Shown in pieces: positions 30,901 through 40,790 of a stretch of DNA of 64,000 nt; position 1 is the first letter of the stretch; each line of letters begins with the position of its first letter. The translations under genes and the position numbers were made by a program. This DNA comes from Lolium rigidum (lineage: Eukaryota > Streptophyta > Magnoliopsida > Poales > Poaceae). The notes under the pieces were generated by a model. The model searched no databases. It had not been told where the DNA came from and saw only the letters and a list, made by a program, of their open reading frames with translations. The stretch covers positions 39,767,047-39,831,046 of the forward strand of contig NC_061510.1 of assembly GCF_022539505.1 (NCBI RefSeq). Direction: 5' to 3'.

Positions 30901-32539
30901 TGATACGTCTCAAACTCAAACGTAATTTTTGATGCTCCATGCTTGTTTTACACCAATTTATATATGTTATGCTCCATGCTTGTTTTACACCAATTTATAT
31001 ATGTTTTGCTCATACTTTCTGGCACTAACCTATTAACAAGATGCCACAGTGTCAATTCCATGTTCCCTGTTTTCTGTTGTTTTTTGTATTTTAGAAAAGT
31101 TGTACAGGAAATATTCTCGGAATTAGACGAAACAAAAGCCGAAGTCAATAATTTACCGTAACAAAGACATAGTCCAGAGGGGAGTCGGAGAGGGGCAGCA
31201 GGGCGGCCACGCTAGCCCTAGGCGCGGCCTAGCCCTAGCCTGTGCCTAGGGGTGGTGTGGGTCACCCTGGCCTCCACCGACATCGCCCCTCTGCCTATTT
31301 ATTCACGATCTCGGGAAAATCCTAAATACCCGAGCCTCCATCCACGAAAAGTTTCGTCGCGGCCACCATTGCAGACCCTAGCTCGGGAGGGTTCTGAAAC
31401 TCTTCCCGGCACCCTGACGAAGGGGGAAATCATCGCCGGAGGCATCTACATCGCCATGCCCGCCTCCGAAGTGATGCGTAAGTAGTTCATCCCTAGACTA
31501 TGGGTCCATAGCAGTAGCTAGATGGTTTTCTTCTCCAATTTATGCCTCATGTTTAGATCTTGTGAGCTGCCCTACATGATCAAGATCATCTTTATGTAAT
31601 GCTACATGTTGTGTTTGCTGGAATCCAATGAATATTGTATACTATGTTGAGGTTAATTATATATTCATGTCATATGTTATTTGTGATCTTGCATGCTCAC
31701 TATTGCTAGTAGATACTCTGGCCAAGTAGATGCTTGTGACTCCAAGAGGGGGTATTTATGCTCGATAGTAGGTTCATGCCTCTATAATCTGGGAGAGTGA
31801 CAGTAACTTCTAAGATTGTATATGTGTTGTTGCTACTAGGGAGAAAACAACAATGTTTTATCCAAGGGTAATTCTATTGTTTACTTTACACACATTGCTT
31901 AATGCGATAATTTGTTGCTTACAACTTAATACTGGAAGGGGTTCGGACGATAACCGGAAGGTGGATTATTAGTCATAGACACAGTTGGATTACGGTCTAT
32001 GTACTATGTTGTAATGCTCAAACGAATCTCATAGTAATCATCTTGTCATGTATGGTCGGTATTCTGTCAATTGCCCAGCTCTAATTTGTTCACCCAGCAT
32101 GTTATTTACCTTTATGGAGAGACACCTCTAGTGAACTGTGGACCCTGGTCCTTTCCTTTACACTGATAAATTCATCCACTGCAATCCTGCTCTCTTACTT
32201 ACTGCAAAACTCTATTCTCTTTCCACTCGATACGTCTAATCCTTTGTGTTCAACAAACCAGTGAGATTAACAACCTCACTGCAAGTTGGGGCAAAATATT
32301 TTGGTTGTGTTGTGTGCAGGTTTCACGTTGTTGCTAACGCCGGTAGTGCACCCTGCCACTAGTCAGCTAGCAACACCTTCAGAAGTCACGCCTTTCTCCT
32401 CCTGGTCGATTAAACCTTGGTTTCTTACTATGGGAAAACTTGTTGTTGTGCTCATCACACCTTCCTCTTGGGATTTTCCAACCGCTTCCACAACATACCG
32501 CCAAAAAGATTGTCTGGCGCCGTCCCCGGAGCACCATCA
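30901..32539 (+). repeat. Element B 3' LTR
   Basis: 1639 bp, TGATACGTCTCAAACTC to GAGCACCATCA. A 35-bp segment containing CTCCATGCTTGTTTTACACC is duplicated in tandem at 30931-31005. GC-rich leader at 31180-31490. Confidence 0.88.
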
Positions 32540-32636
32540 ACGGCGCCTTGGCCAACCGGGCATGTCATCTGACGCAAAGCCAGGCGCCAGTTAGGCTGAA
32601 AGCCTAACCGGCTACCTTTTGGCCGATCAACAACTG
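32540..32636. other. Remnant between elements B and D
   Basis: 97 bp of GC-rich unclassified DNA. The last five bases, AACTG, are the target duplication of element D. Confidence 0.6.
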
Positions 32637-33179
32637 TGTCGAGGGTGCTCCTCGGCAATGCCCTCCGATAGGGGCTTAGGGTTGATGGAATCCTGCAAGC
32701 TGACACGAGACACCGGTTCACAGACAAGCGGGGAGAGCGATTTACCCAGGTTCGGGGCCCTCGATGAGGTAAAACCCTTACGTCCTGCCTGTCTGTTCTT
32801 GATTATGATTATAATGGGTTACAATGGGGTGCCGAATAGTTCGGCTGAGATCTCGTCGAGATGGCTAAGTGCTATGGTGACCTAGCTCTAAGCTTTTGGT
32901 GGCTAAGATTGCTAAGATTGATTGTGTCCCTCGACAGCCCCTCTCCTGGCCTTTATATAGGAGGCCAGGTCTCAAGAGGTCTAACCGAGTACGACTAGGT
33001 TTACAGTAATTTTAGATCTAATCTTTCCTTGTTCGGCCGCTTCTTTGTCTTGCTTGCCAACTAATCTTCTGGTGTACCACCCGGATGGGCCGCCTTGCCT
33101 CCAAGTGCCTTCATGGGCCTCCAACTGGTCAATACAGGATAGGGCAACGTCGGTTACCCGAAGGGTAATGCCCACGTCA
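32637..33179 (-). repeat. Element D 3' LTR
   Basis: 543 bp, the same length as the copy at 42373-42915; plus-strand ends are TGTCGAGGGTGC and GCCCACGTCA. Its TATA box (TATATAAA, minus strand, 32952-32959) lies in the loop of an inverted repeat. Confidence 0.95.
32945..32969 (-). promoter_or_regulatory. TATA box inside an inverted repeat (element D 3' LTR; second copy at 42681-42705)
   Basis: CCTGGCC and GGCCAGG form a perfect 7-bp stem around an 11-nt loop that contains the TATA sequence. The arrangement is identical in the 5' LTR copy. Confidence 0.65.
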
Positions 33180-33783
33180 GTAGCCCCCGAGTGTCTAGCC
33201 GAACATAGTTCGGGTAGAGACTGAAGCATGTCTTCTTGTGATGTCCTTCTCCTCGATTGTTCTTGTTTTCCTTGAATCTACATCATCTTCTTCTGTTGGG
33301 TGCGCGTCAGCGCTCCCGATGGGAGTAGCCCCCGAGTCTAGGTACGGATGCTTGCAATCCGTGCGTAGACTCAAGTTGTACCACTCGAACATTTTGCTCT
33401 GTCGAAGTTTTTCTGCAAGTCTTCGTAGGTCATCCGATACATTTTCCTCATGCAAGGGATAATGAGTAACGTGCCCAACTTTTGCTGGTTAACTGCCGAT
33501 GACAAAACAACGTTATCCTACACAGAACCAAGTCCCCGGGCATGACCCTGGAGTGCAAAAAAGTTCTGTCGGGTGCGCGTCCAGCGCTCCCGATGGGAGT
33601 GGCTCCCGAGTCTGGGCACGGGTGCTTGCAACCGGGTGCAGACTCGAGTCGAGCAGTTATCTCTTCCTTCAAGGCTTTTTTCTTCGAGTCTTCATTCTAT
33701 CGGGTGCGCGTCCGGCGCTCCCGATGGGAGTAGCCCCCGAGTCTAAGTGCAGATGCTTTGCAATCTGTGCATAGACTCAAGTT
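33180..33783 (+). repeat. Repeat array with polypurine-tract-like and hairpin motifs
   Basis: AGTAGCCCCCGAGT (minus strand ACTCGGGGGCTACT) occurs at 33179, at the LTR edge where the element's polypurine tract must be, and again at 33324, 33598 (degenerate) and 33729. The last three are in repeat units of about 85 bp starting near 33296, 33567 and 33699. Each unit reads GGGTGCGCGTC, GCTCCCGATGGGAG (hairpin), AGTAGCCCCCGAGTCT, then a GACTC-containing tail. Confidence 0.75.
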
Positions 33784-33844
33784 CACCATCCGATACCTTT
33801 TTATTCCTTCGACTGCCCTTCTATTCTTCTACGGGATCCAGCTT

Positions 33845-36055
33845 TGGCAGCTGACCCCAAACTCCATTTTGCATCTCTCCATTTTTATTACTGTCTGCGA
33901 GGCCTTCCTTGGCATTGATCCCCACTGGGGTCTTTGGAGGAAGATTTTTTATGTGAACCGTCACAACGACAGCAATGGCCCCACCGTCGTCGGTGGCGTT
34001 GGCTTTGTTGTCAGGAAGGAAGTCGATTACTTTGACTATCCAATGAAGGAATCCGCCCAGGGCTGGCGCAACAAATGGTTTTATCTGCGAGACCCTGTGG
34101 TGCACGGGCGGCGCTCGAATCTCCCTCCTTTCGAAGATGTCTTGATAGCTAAGCCGAAGAAGTCCTGGCGAAACGTCCTTTCTCCCAAAGAGAGGGTGAC
34201 AGCCGACAGGCTATTTGACCAAGTCATCGCTTTGAAGAATACGGGGGGCTTGACGATGTGCGGCCGAAGTAGTCTCGGTGTTCCTGCAACGTCGAGTACA
34301 GCCACTAATGTCTCGACCCCACCAATTGTGGCTTTATACCGGCAAAGGTGACAAGTCTAGGGTCAGCTCTGCTGACCTTTCGGCTGAGGACCTTCGGGAC
34401 GAAGTCTGCCGCTTGACATGCCTCAGCATGAAGGACAACATTATCTTGACATCGGCTCATCCCCCTCATGACTTTCATCATCTTCCGATTGAGGTAATTC
34501 TTCACCGTTTTTTGTTTGTTGCTCTTGCTTCTTTCTTTATTGTGCTTTACAAGCTTTCTTCTCCCGATAGGCCCCCACCGTTGCTCAATGCTATCCTCCT
34601 CCACCCGAAAGTGGCGTGGAGCCAGAGGATGATGATGACGGCTCCGAGGAGACCGAGGACGTCCAACACGCCCTTGAGGATAGCGATGTCCAAGAGGAAG
34701 ACGATGTCGAGGATGATGCCTTCATTAGGAGCAGGCGACGCAAGCAGGTACACGACGATTTTATTACAACGGCTGAATCAAGTCCTAGCGGACAGGATGT
34801 TGATGCCGTTAGGACTGCTTCGCCTCCTCCTATCAAGGAAAGTTCGACAGGTTTTTTCGCTGCTGAAGATGACCTGGACCTATAAGCATTTTTAGCCCTT
34901 CTCTGATGTACTCTTTACCGCCTCGTATGCTAATTGCGCATTCTTCTTATGTAGTTCTGATGATGATGATGAAGTTCCTCTTGCGAAGAGGGCTAAATTA
35001 TCTGTTGGAAGAAAGGCATCAGCTAAGGAGCCGAATCCTTCTCCCGCCAAGTCGACGCCTCCTACAAGGACGGTCGTGGAGAAAATTCCCGTGTCGAAGG
35101 TTATCCCTCCTGGCGATGCTCCTACATCGTCGGCTGGTCGTGACCACGTAAGTTTTTAATCTATCTTGCTTTGCTGAGTTTCTTTTGTCAACTGAATCCT
35201 CTTGATTTCTCTTGCTTCAGCCGATTTACGCCACAGTCGATGCTGTGGTAGATTTCGCCGAGCAGTTTACCCGACTAGAGGCTGAAAACACCCAACTTCG
35301 AAAGACTGTCAAATCTTCGGCTGATCAGGTGCTAGAGGCCAACAGGCTTGCCACCGATGCCAAGAATGAAAATGCCTTGCTGAAGGAGGAGTTGAAGAAA
35401 CTGAAGCGGCAGATGAAGGATGAACAAGATGCCAGGCGTGCGGCAGCGATGGCAACCGACAAGAAGGAAGGCGTCCTCCGCGAATCCGTCAAGGAATTAT
35501 TGGGTAAGATTTATGACACATAGTTTTTTTTTTCCTCGGTATTTCCTCACTAGTTACTGATCTGTCTTTTCTTTCAGAGGCCGCCAATATAACTGTCACT
35601 CGACGCCATCAGCTTCGGGAGGACTCTACAGCCGATGCCCTGTCGCTTGCCGCTGAGTCTAATGTCCAAGTCCTTGGACTTCTGCAAAAGACTAAAGGAG
35701 CGTTGTCGAGGCTATTCTCGATGATCTTCCCGAAGATGAAGCAGGACAAGACTCTCAGCGAGATGGCGGATGCTTTCCTTGTTGATCCTTCCGAGCCTGT
35801 GGAGGTATTGAAACGCCGTTCCCGCTTGTATGGGGTGGTCCTTACTTTCCAGCTGCTAATGGGCCATGGGATGGGGTCGGATTTAGAGAAGTTATCTAAG
35901 GCATTGCCTGTGGATGATGACAATCATTTAGTCGACCTTGAGCCCTTCAAACGATCGGCAGTGACATGTGCCAATCAACTCCTGAAGTTGGTAGATGAAG
36001 CACAAACCAAGCCTATTCCTAAAGCTGCCCCTGGCTCATCATCAGCAATCCCTTG
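33845..36055 (+). pseudogene. Element D antisense gene 1: multi-exon, Transposase_28-like, with coiled coil
   Basis: Exon 1 (to 34493) encodes FLGIDPHWGLWRKIFYV, then VGGVGFVVRKEVDYF and GWRNKWFYLRD, which resembles the grass 'putative gypsy type transposon' domain (Pfam Transposase_28). A frameshift near 34240-34265 precedes VFLQRRVQPLMSR. Introns with GT...AG ends fit at 34494-34570, 35148-35220 and 35504-35577, and reading phase is kept across them. Exon 2 is acidic (EPEDDDDGSEETED). The exon 2/3 donor is not canonical (TATAAGC near 34884), perhaps mutated. Exon 4 (35221-35503) is a coiled coil (RLEAENTQLRK, LLKEELKKLKRQ). Exon 5 ends at 36055. Function unknown; it lies antisense to gag-pol and convergent with it. 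Confidence 0.65.
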
Positions 36056-36169
36056 AACTCTTGCTTGATTTATTGTAAATAAGACCAATCGCAATTTAAC
36101 TTAGTCCTGTTTTAATTTTGGCTCTGTTGCCAATTCGAACAATCTTTTGAATGTAACGTATATGCCAAG

Positions 36170-36184
36170 TGCTCCCGATGGGAG
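36170..36184 (+). repeat. Isolated GCTCCCGATGGGAG hairpin between antisense genes
   Basis: Same 5-bp stem, GAT-loop hairpin as in the array at 33296-33783, about 115 bp after the stop of antisense gene 1. Another copy is at 37416-37430, after antisense gene 2. Confidence 0.7.
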
Positions 36185-36236
36185 TTTTTATGTTAATGTT
36201 GTTCTGAACTAAGGACTGTACTGCAGATTCCTTCAT

Positions 36237-37122
36237 CTTCTTCTCGTGCCGAGCTTTTTCCAAATCCTTCGAGTAATGACGAATCAGGCCTTGTTCGCCG
36301 CTTACGTGACCAAGTGTCTTGTTTAAATAAAGACATCACTTCTCTTCGCGCAATGGCATCCTTGGTGAAGAAAAAGGGGGAGATAGCGACTGCTATCGAG
36401 CAGTACGCTCTTGATGGTCTTCATGTTGCTACCGAAAGTTTGGGCTGTAAGTATTGGCCCATCTTCTGATTCCTGACGTAGCTTGAATGTTCTTTTAACT
36501 GATATTTGTTCCTTTCTAGTCATAGCTTCAGATAAATCTAAGGAGAACAAGAAGATCCATGAAAAGGTCGAGGCGATGACTGACGTTGCTCACCCGAAGC
36601 ACGATTTATGGCTGCATCGTCCGAAGGCTGTTATCATGGCAAAGTTTGAGTACCGGGTGGAGGGCGCATTATTACTTTGATAAGTTCCACGCTCATCTCA
36701 CGATGGTTTGGAAGACTTTGTTTCCTCTGGACCAAGCACCCGAAACTTTATCTGCCCTGTTCACCCGATTCAAGTCTCCCGAACGGATTCGACAGTTGGT
36801 GCGAAAAGAACTTCTGGCTGGTGCTAAACTTGCCTTTGCTTCGGTACTGGCATGCCATCCATCTTTAGACTTGAGAGCCGTAGCAAACACTGAGAGGAGT
36901 TTAGGCCAATATTATGATATTGCTAGAGGTCCTGCATATACCATTATTTCCAGGATGGAGTCATGTCTCGAGAGGGATCGCGAGGACCCAAGGGAACCAG
37001 GGAGCCCAGTCATAAATGTAATAACCTTGTATCTGCATAAGATTGTTTTGTACAAATTCACTGCGTGCGTTGCACGCTATGTTAGTTTGATTGATATTTT
37101 ATTGTCGAGGGCGGCTGAGTGA
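36237..37122 (+). pseudogene. Element D antisense gene 2 (or 3' exons of gene 1)
   Basis: After an acceptor (ACTGCAG, to 36236) an exon runs to 36446 (LVRRLRDQVSCLNKDITSLR, helical). A GTAAGT...TTCTAG intron spans 36447-36519, and the next exon keeps phase (ASDKSKENKKIHEKVEAMTD). Near 36660 a frameshift separates KFEYRVEG from the continuing FDKFHAHLTMVWKTLFPLDQ and LAGAKLAFASVLACHPSLDL. The last stop is at 37120-37122. Whether it is spliced to gene 1 or is a separate unit cannot be told from sequence. No catalytic motif is seen. Confidence 0.55.
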
Positions 37123-37572
37123 TCAGTTCAACTTGCTCTCTCGACGACTTCGTTGAATTTTTGCAATGTTATTGCGAAGTCGATATGTAAGTTTTATGAA
37201 AGCGAGACCCATCGACTTAGTCGAGGGAATTAGACGCTTGGCTTCGTCACGCGGTGCACCGGTTTGAGCCTTATTTTGTGATAATGTAACCATCGACTGC
37301 AGCACTTGCGTATTTTCTCGAGGCTTGGATTGGTTGTTTTTGTGTGTCACTAATCTTAGCTCCCGTTGAGAGTATTTAATTAATGACACTGTGTAAGCGT
37401 ATTTTTTAGGCCAGCGCTCCCGATGGGAGTAAGTGCCAATGGTAGGGGCCGCAAACGACCTGTTCGAGTGGTAGGGCCTGGATTGAGAAAAAGGTAGAAA
37501 ACCTGATTAGAACTTTATTCATAACGCAAAAGCAACCCTAAGAGCTGTCGAATAATAAAAAGCAATTGTATC
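37123..37572. other. Convergent 3' region between the antisense genes and pol
   Basis: 450 bp without an ORF. It contains the third location of the GCTCCCGATGGGAG hairpin (37416-37430) and a decayed one near 37360. Transcripts from both strands would meet here. Confidence 0.6.
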
Positions 37573-39519
37573 CTATGTATAGAACCGTCGCGGATGTGCG
37601 ATGTTCCATGGATTCCCAACATCTTTTCCCGAAGTTGGGTTTTTGAGCCGGTATGCTCCTCCTGGTATCACTTCAGTGACGATGTAAGGTCCTTCCCATG
37701 GAGACTCGAGTTTCGAGGGTCTCTCTTGCTTCAGCCGAAGTACCATATCTCCAACATTAAAGCTTCGGTTGCGTATTCGTCGGCTGTGATAATTCCTCAA
37801 CGCCTGCTGGTACACCGTAGTTCTGGCCAAAGCAATGTCTCGAGCTTCGTCAAGGAGGTCTACAGCGTCCTGCAATGCGATGTTGGAAGAAGACTCTGTG
37901 TATGCTGTCACTCGAGGGGCTTCGAATCGAACGTCGGCTGGCATATTTGCTTCGGCTCCGTGTACCAAGAAGAATGGGGTGTATTGAGTCGACCTGTTAG
38001 TTGTGGTACGCAAGCTCCAAAGTACAGATGGTAACTCCTCGACCCAAGCTCCGGCCGCACCCGTAAGGCGTTTCTTGAGGCCATCCCCTATTAGACCGTT
38101 GATCCTTTCCACCTGGCCGTTGGTCTGTCGGTGAGCCACTGATGCAAATTTCAGTTTAATTCCTCCGTCATCACAAAATTTTCGAAACTCTTTGGAGTAA
38201 AAGTTAGTTCCGTTGTCTGTGACGATACTGTGAGGCATACCAAATCGACATGTTATTCCCCTGAAGAATTGAACTGTTGTTTTTGCTTTCTGGTTTCGTA
38301 CCGGTACTGCCTCGATCCACTTTGTGAATTTATCGACTGCGACCAATAGGTACGTGTGTCCTCCGGGCGATGATCTTGGCAGCGGTCCAACTTGGTCGAG
38401 TCCCCATTGAGCGAACGGCCACGCCAGAGGTATTGTCATCAGGTCTGTCGCAGGGGCGTGCGGTTTTGGTGAAAACCGCTGGCAGGGGTCGCACTTCATA
38501 ACCAGATCTCGAGCATCTGATGCCGTTGTTGGCCAGAAAAATCCCGCCCTGAAGGCCTTCGCCACGAGGGCCATGCTTCCTGCGTGATGTCCGCAAGTTC
38601 CTTCGTGTATCTCGCCTAACAGTGCTCTTCCATCGTCAATGGCAATGCATCTTTGGAAAATACCGGAAATGCTGCGCTTGTAAAGTTCACTGTTTACTAT
38701 GGTGAAGGCTTTCGATCGTCTGACGATTCGTCTCGCTTCTACTGGATCCTCTGGTAACTCCTGCTTCGTTAGATACGCTAGGAACGGCTTGGTCCATAGT
38801 GGCTCAAGGAGGAGGACTTGTTCAGCAGGAGGAGTTGGAGATTCTTCAACAGCTTGCTGCGGGCTTGCCTCTGATTCGTCAGTCAACGGTTTTGGAGGTG
38901 CCGACGCCTTCTCTTTTATCGATCGTTGAGTGATCACCTCGTAAAACACTCCATCTGGAATGGGGGAGCACATGGACCCGATGTTTGCCAAAGTGTCGGC
39001 TTCCTCGTTGCTGGCTCTGCCGATATGTTTGAGCTCACATCCTTCAAATTTGGCTTCCATATTTTGGTACAGCTGCCGATAGGCGATCATGTTGTCGCTG
39101 AGCGCGTCGCACAGGTTCATTGACTGCTGCACCACCAGGTTTGAGTCTCCATAGATTTCTAGGCGGGTTGCCCCGCACGCCTTTGCCATCTTCATTCCGT
39201 GCAGCAGCGCTTCGTATTCTGCTTCATTGTTCGTCGGCAGGGAGAAATTCATACATAGTACGTACTTCATCTTATCTCCCTGTGGTGATATCAACACCAC
39301 TCCTGCTCCTGCACCTGTGCTCCGTTTCGACCCGTCGAAGTACATTATCCATGACCCCGACATGTCAGGTGCTGCTGGTGTCTTTGATTGGATCCAGTCT
39401 GCCACGAAATCTGGGAGGATTTGGAATTTTATCGTTGTTCGATTGACGTAAGTTATGTCGTGTGGTGCTATCTCGATAGCCCATTGAGACACTCGACCTG
39501 TGGCCTCTGGATTAGTCAT
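37573..39519 (-). CDS. Element D second RNase H and integrase (intact 648-codon frame)
   Basis: Starts within pol (MTNPEATGRVSQWAIEI, the tail of the first RNase H). The archaeal-type RNase H (about residues 52-185) has active-site acids in MYFDGS, NEAEYEA, YGDSN and EADTLAN. A Pro/Glu-rich linker follows (about 205-235). The integrase zinc-binding region shows HEGTCGHHAGS, then CDPCQ. The catalytic core has Asp in WGLDQVG, Asp in VTDNGTNF and Glu in NGQVERING. The C-terminal module reads WEGPYIVTEV. It ends 453 bp from antisense gene 2. In contrast to the upstream RT, no stop or frameshift interrupts this region. Ancestrally part of a polyprotein; the Met is not necessarily a real start. Confidence 0.9.
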   Translation of the reverse strand: MTNPEATGRVSQWAIEIAPHDITYVNRTTIKFQILPDFVADWIQSKTPAAPDMSGSWIMYFDGSKRSTGAGAGVVLISPQGDKMKYVLCMNFSLPTNNEAEYEALLHGMKMAKACGATRLEIYGDSNLVVQQSMNLCDALSDNMIAYRQLYQNMEAKFEGCELKHIGRASNEEADTLANIGSMCSPIPDGVFYEVITQRSIKEKASAPPKPLTDESEASPQQAVEESPTPPAEQVLLLEPLWTKPFLAYLTKQELPEDPVEARRIVRRSKAFTIVNSELYKRSISGIFQRCIAIDDGRALLGEIHEGTCGHHAGSMALVAKAFRAGFFWPTTASDARDLVMKCDPCQRFSPKPHAPATDLMTIPLAWPFAQWGLDQVGPLPRSSPGGHTYLLVAVDKFTKWIEAVPVRNQKAKTTVQFFRGITCRFGMPHSIVTDNGTNFYSKEFRKFCDDGGIKLKFASVAHRQTNGQVERINGLIGDGLKKRLTGAAGAWVEELPSVLWSLRTTTNRSTQYTPFFLVHGAEANMPADVRFEAPRVTAYTESSSNIALQDAVDLLDEARDIALARTTVYQQALRNYHSRRIRNRSFNVGDMVLRLKQERPSKLESPWEGPYIVTEVIPGGAYRLKNPTSGKDVGNPWNIAHPRRFYT

Positions 39520-40790
39520 TATGTTCTTCAGTGGTGCTTCGCTTGCGACGATAATCGGGTGCTCTGTGAAGTAGTGCCGTAACTTGCGAGCTGACCTCCA
39601 TCTTGCGTATGCCGGCTTCGATGATGGGGGTACCTCTGTCTTGCGGGTGTGAGCACTTCACTGAGATAGTAGACAGGCCTCTGCACGCCATGAACTCTCC
39701 CTGCTTCTTCTCGTTCGACAACCAAGACGCTGCTAAAGACTTGGGCTGTTGCAGCTATATACATAAGCAGTGTTTCTTTCTCACGGGGGGTTACAAGGAC
39801 TGGAGATGTCGATAAGATTTTCTTCAGATTGTCAAAGGATTCCTGCGCCTCCTTTGTCCACTCGAATTTTTCTGATTTTTTCATCAAGTTGTAGAAGGGC
39901 AAAGCTTTTTCCCCTAGTTTGGCGATGAATCTGCTGAGTGCCGCCAACCGTCCTGCCAACTGCTGCACTTGGTGCAGATTCTTTGGCGGTTCCATGTCGA
40001 GGATAGCTTTGATCTTCAAAGGGTTAGCTTCTATTCCTCTGGCTGAGATGAAGTAGCCGAGTACTTGTCCCCTTGGCACCCTGAAGAAGCATTTCTTCGG
40101 GTTCAACTTGATCTTGTACTTGTCTAGGTTGTCGAAGGTTTCCCGCAAATCGTCGATGAGAGTGGCGGCGTGCTTTGTTTTCACCACAATATTGTCGATG
40201 TAAACTTCGATGTTCCTCCCGATCTGTTCTCCAAGGCAGGCTTGCATGCACCGTTGATAGGTTGCCCCTGCATTCTTTAACCCGAACGTCATGACGTTGT
40301 AACAGAAAACGCCGTGTGGGGTGATGAACGCGGTTAATTCCTGATCCTCCTTTTTTAGTTTGATCTAGTTATACCCGGAGTATGCATCCAGGAAGGAGAG
40401 GCGATCGCATCCAGCTGTGGAGTCGACTATCTGGTCTATACGAGGCAGCGGGAAGTGGTCCTTCGGGCAGTGCTTATTAAGGCTGGTGTAGTCGATGCAC
40501 ATGCGGAGAGCGGTTGTGTATTTTTTCGGCACCATAACGGGGTTGGCCACCCATTCAGATTCCTTGAGCTCTCGAATGAATCCTGCCTTGCGGAGTCGAC
40601 TAACTTCTTCGCCAATTGCTCTTCTCTTCGGTTCAGAAAATCGGCGCATCGATTGCTGCCTTGGTTTGGGCTGTCGAGGCAACATTGAGGGCGTGCTCAG
40701 CGAGTTCCCTGGGGATACCTGGCATGTCGGATGGTTCCCATGCAAATATCTCCCAGCGCTCACGGAGGAACTCGATGAGCGCGCCTTCCT
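39520..40790 (-). pseudogene. Element D reverse transcriptase and first RNase H, inactivated
   Basis: Two frames: 40790-40365, with GFIRELKESEWVANPVMVPK, CIDYTSLNKHCPKD and LSFLDAYSGYN, then an in-frame TAG at 40367, where relatives have Gln. The frame reopens and from 40292 reads MTFGLKNAGATYQRCMQA, then YIDNIVVKT in place of the catalytic YIDD motif: the second catalytic Asp is Asn. RNase H follows (FIAKLGEKALPFYNLMKK, PRQKE-like block, RPVYYLSEVL) and shifts frame near 39600. The N-terminal part of the 40790 frame is also out of register. Loss of the Asp plus the stop makes this RT dead. Confidence 0.88.

Larger units (their letters stand above)
18672..32539 (+). mobile_element. Element B: non-autonomous LTR retrotransposon, split by element A
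   Basis: The 5' LTR is in two pieces (18672-20190 and 27115-27201) because element A inserted near its end. The internal region is 27202-30900 and the 3' LTR is 30901-32539. A tRNA-Asp-type primer site at 27210 and AAGCTTGGGGATGC before the 3' LTR mark the ends of the internal region. It encodes no RT or integrase, only a decayed copy of the A/B/C ORF. No clear target duplication was found: GTGAC precedes and ACGGC follows. Confidence 0.85.

Noticed and set aside
33296..33783. CRISPR-like regularly spaced repeats
   Set aside because: The organism is a plant, spacing is uneven, and the repeats extend an LTR-edge motif.
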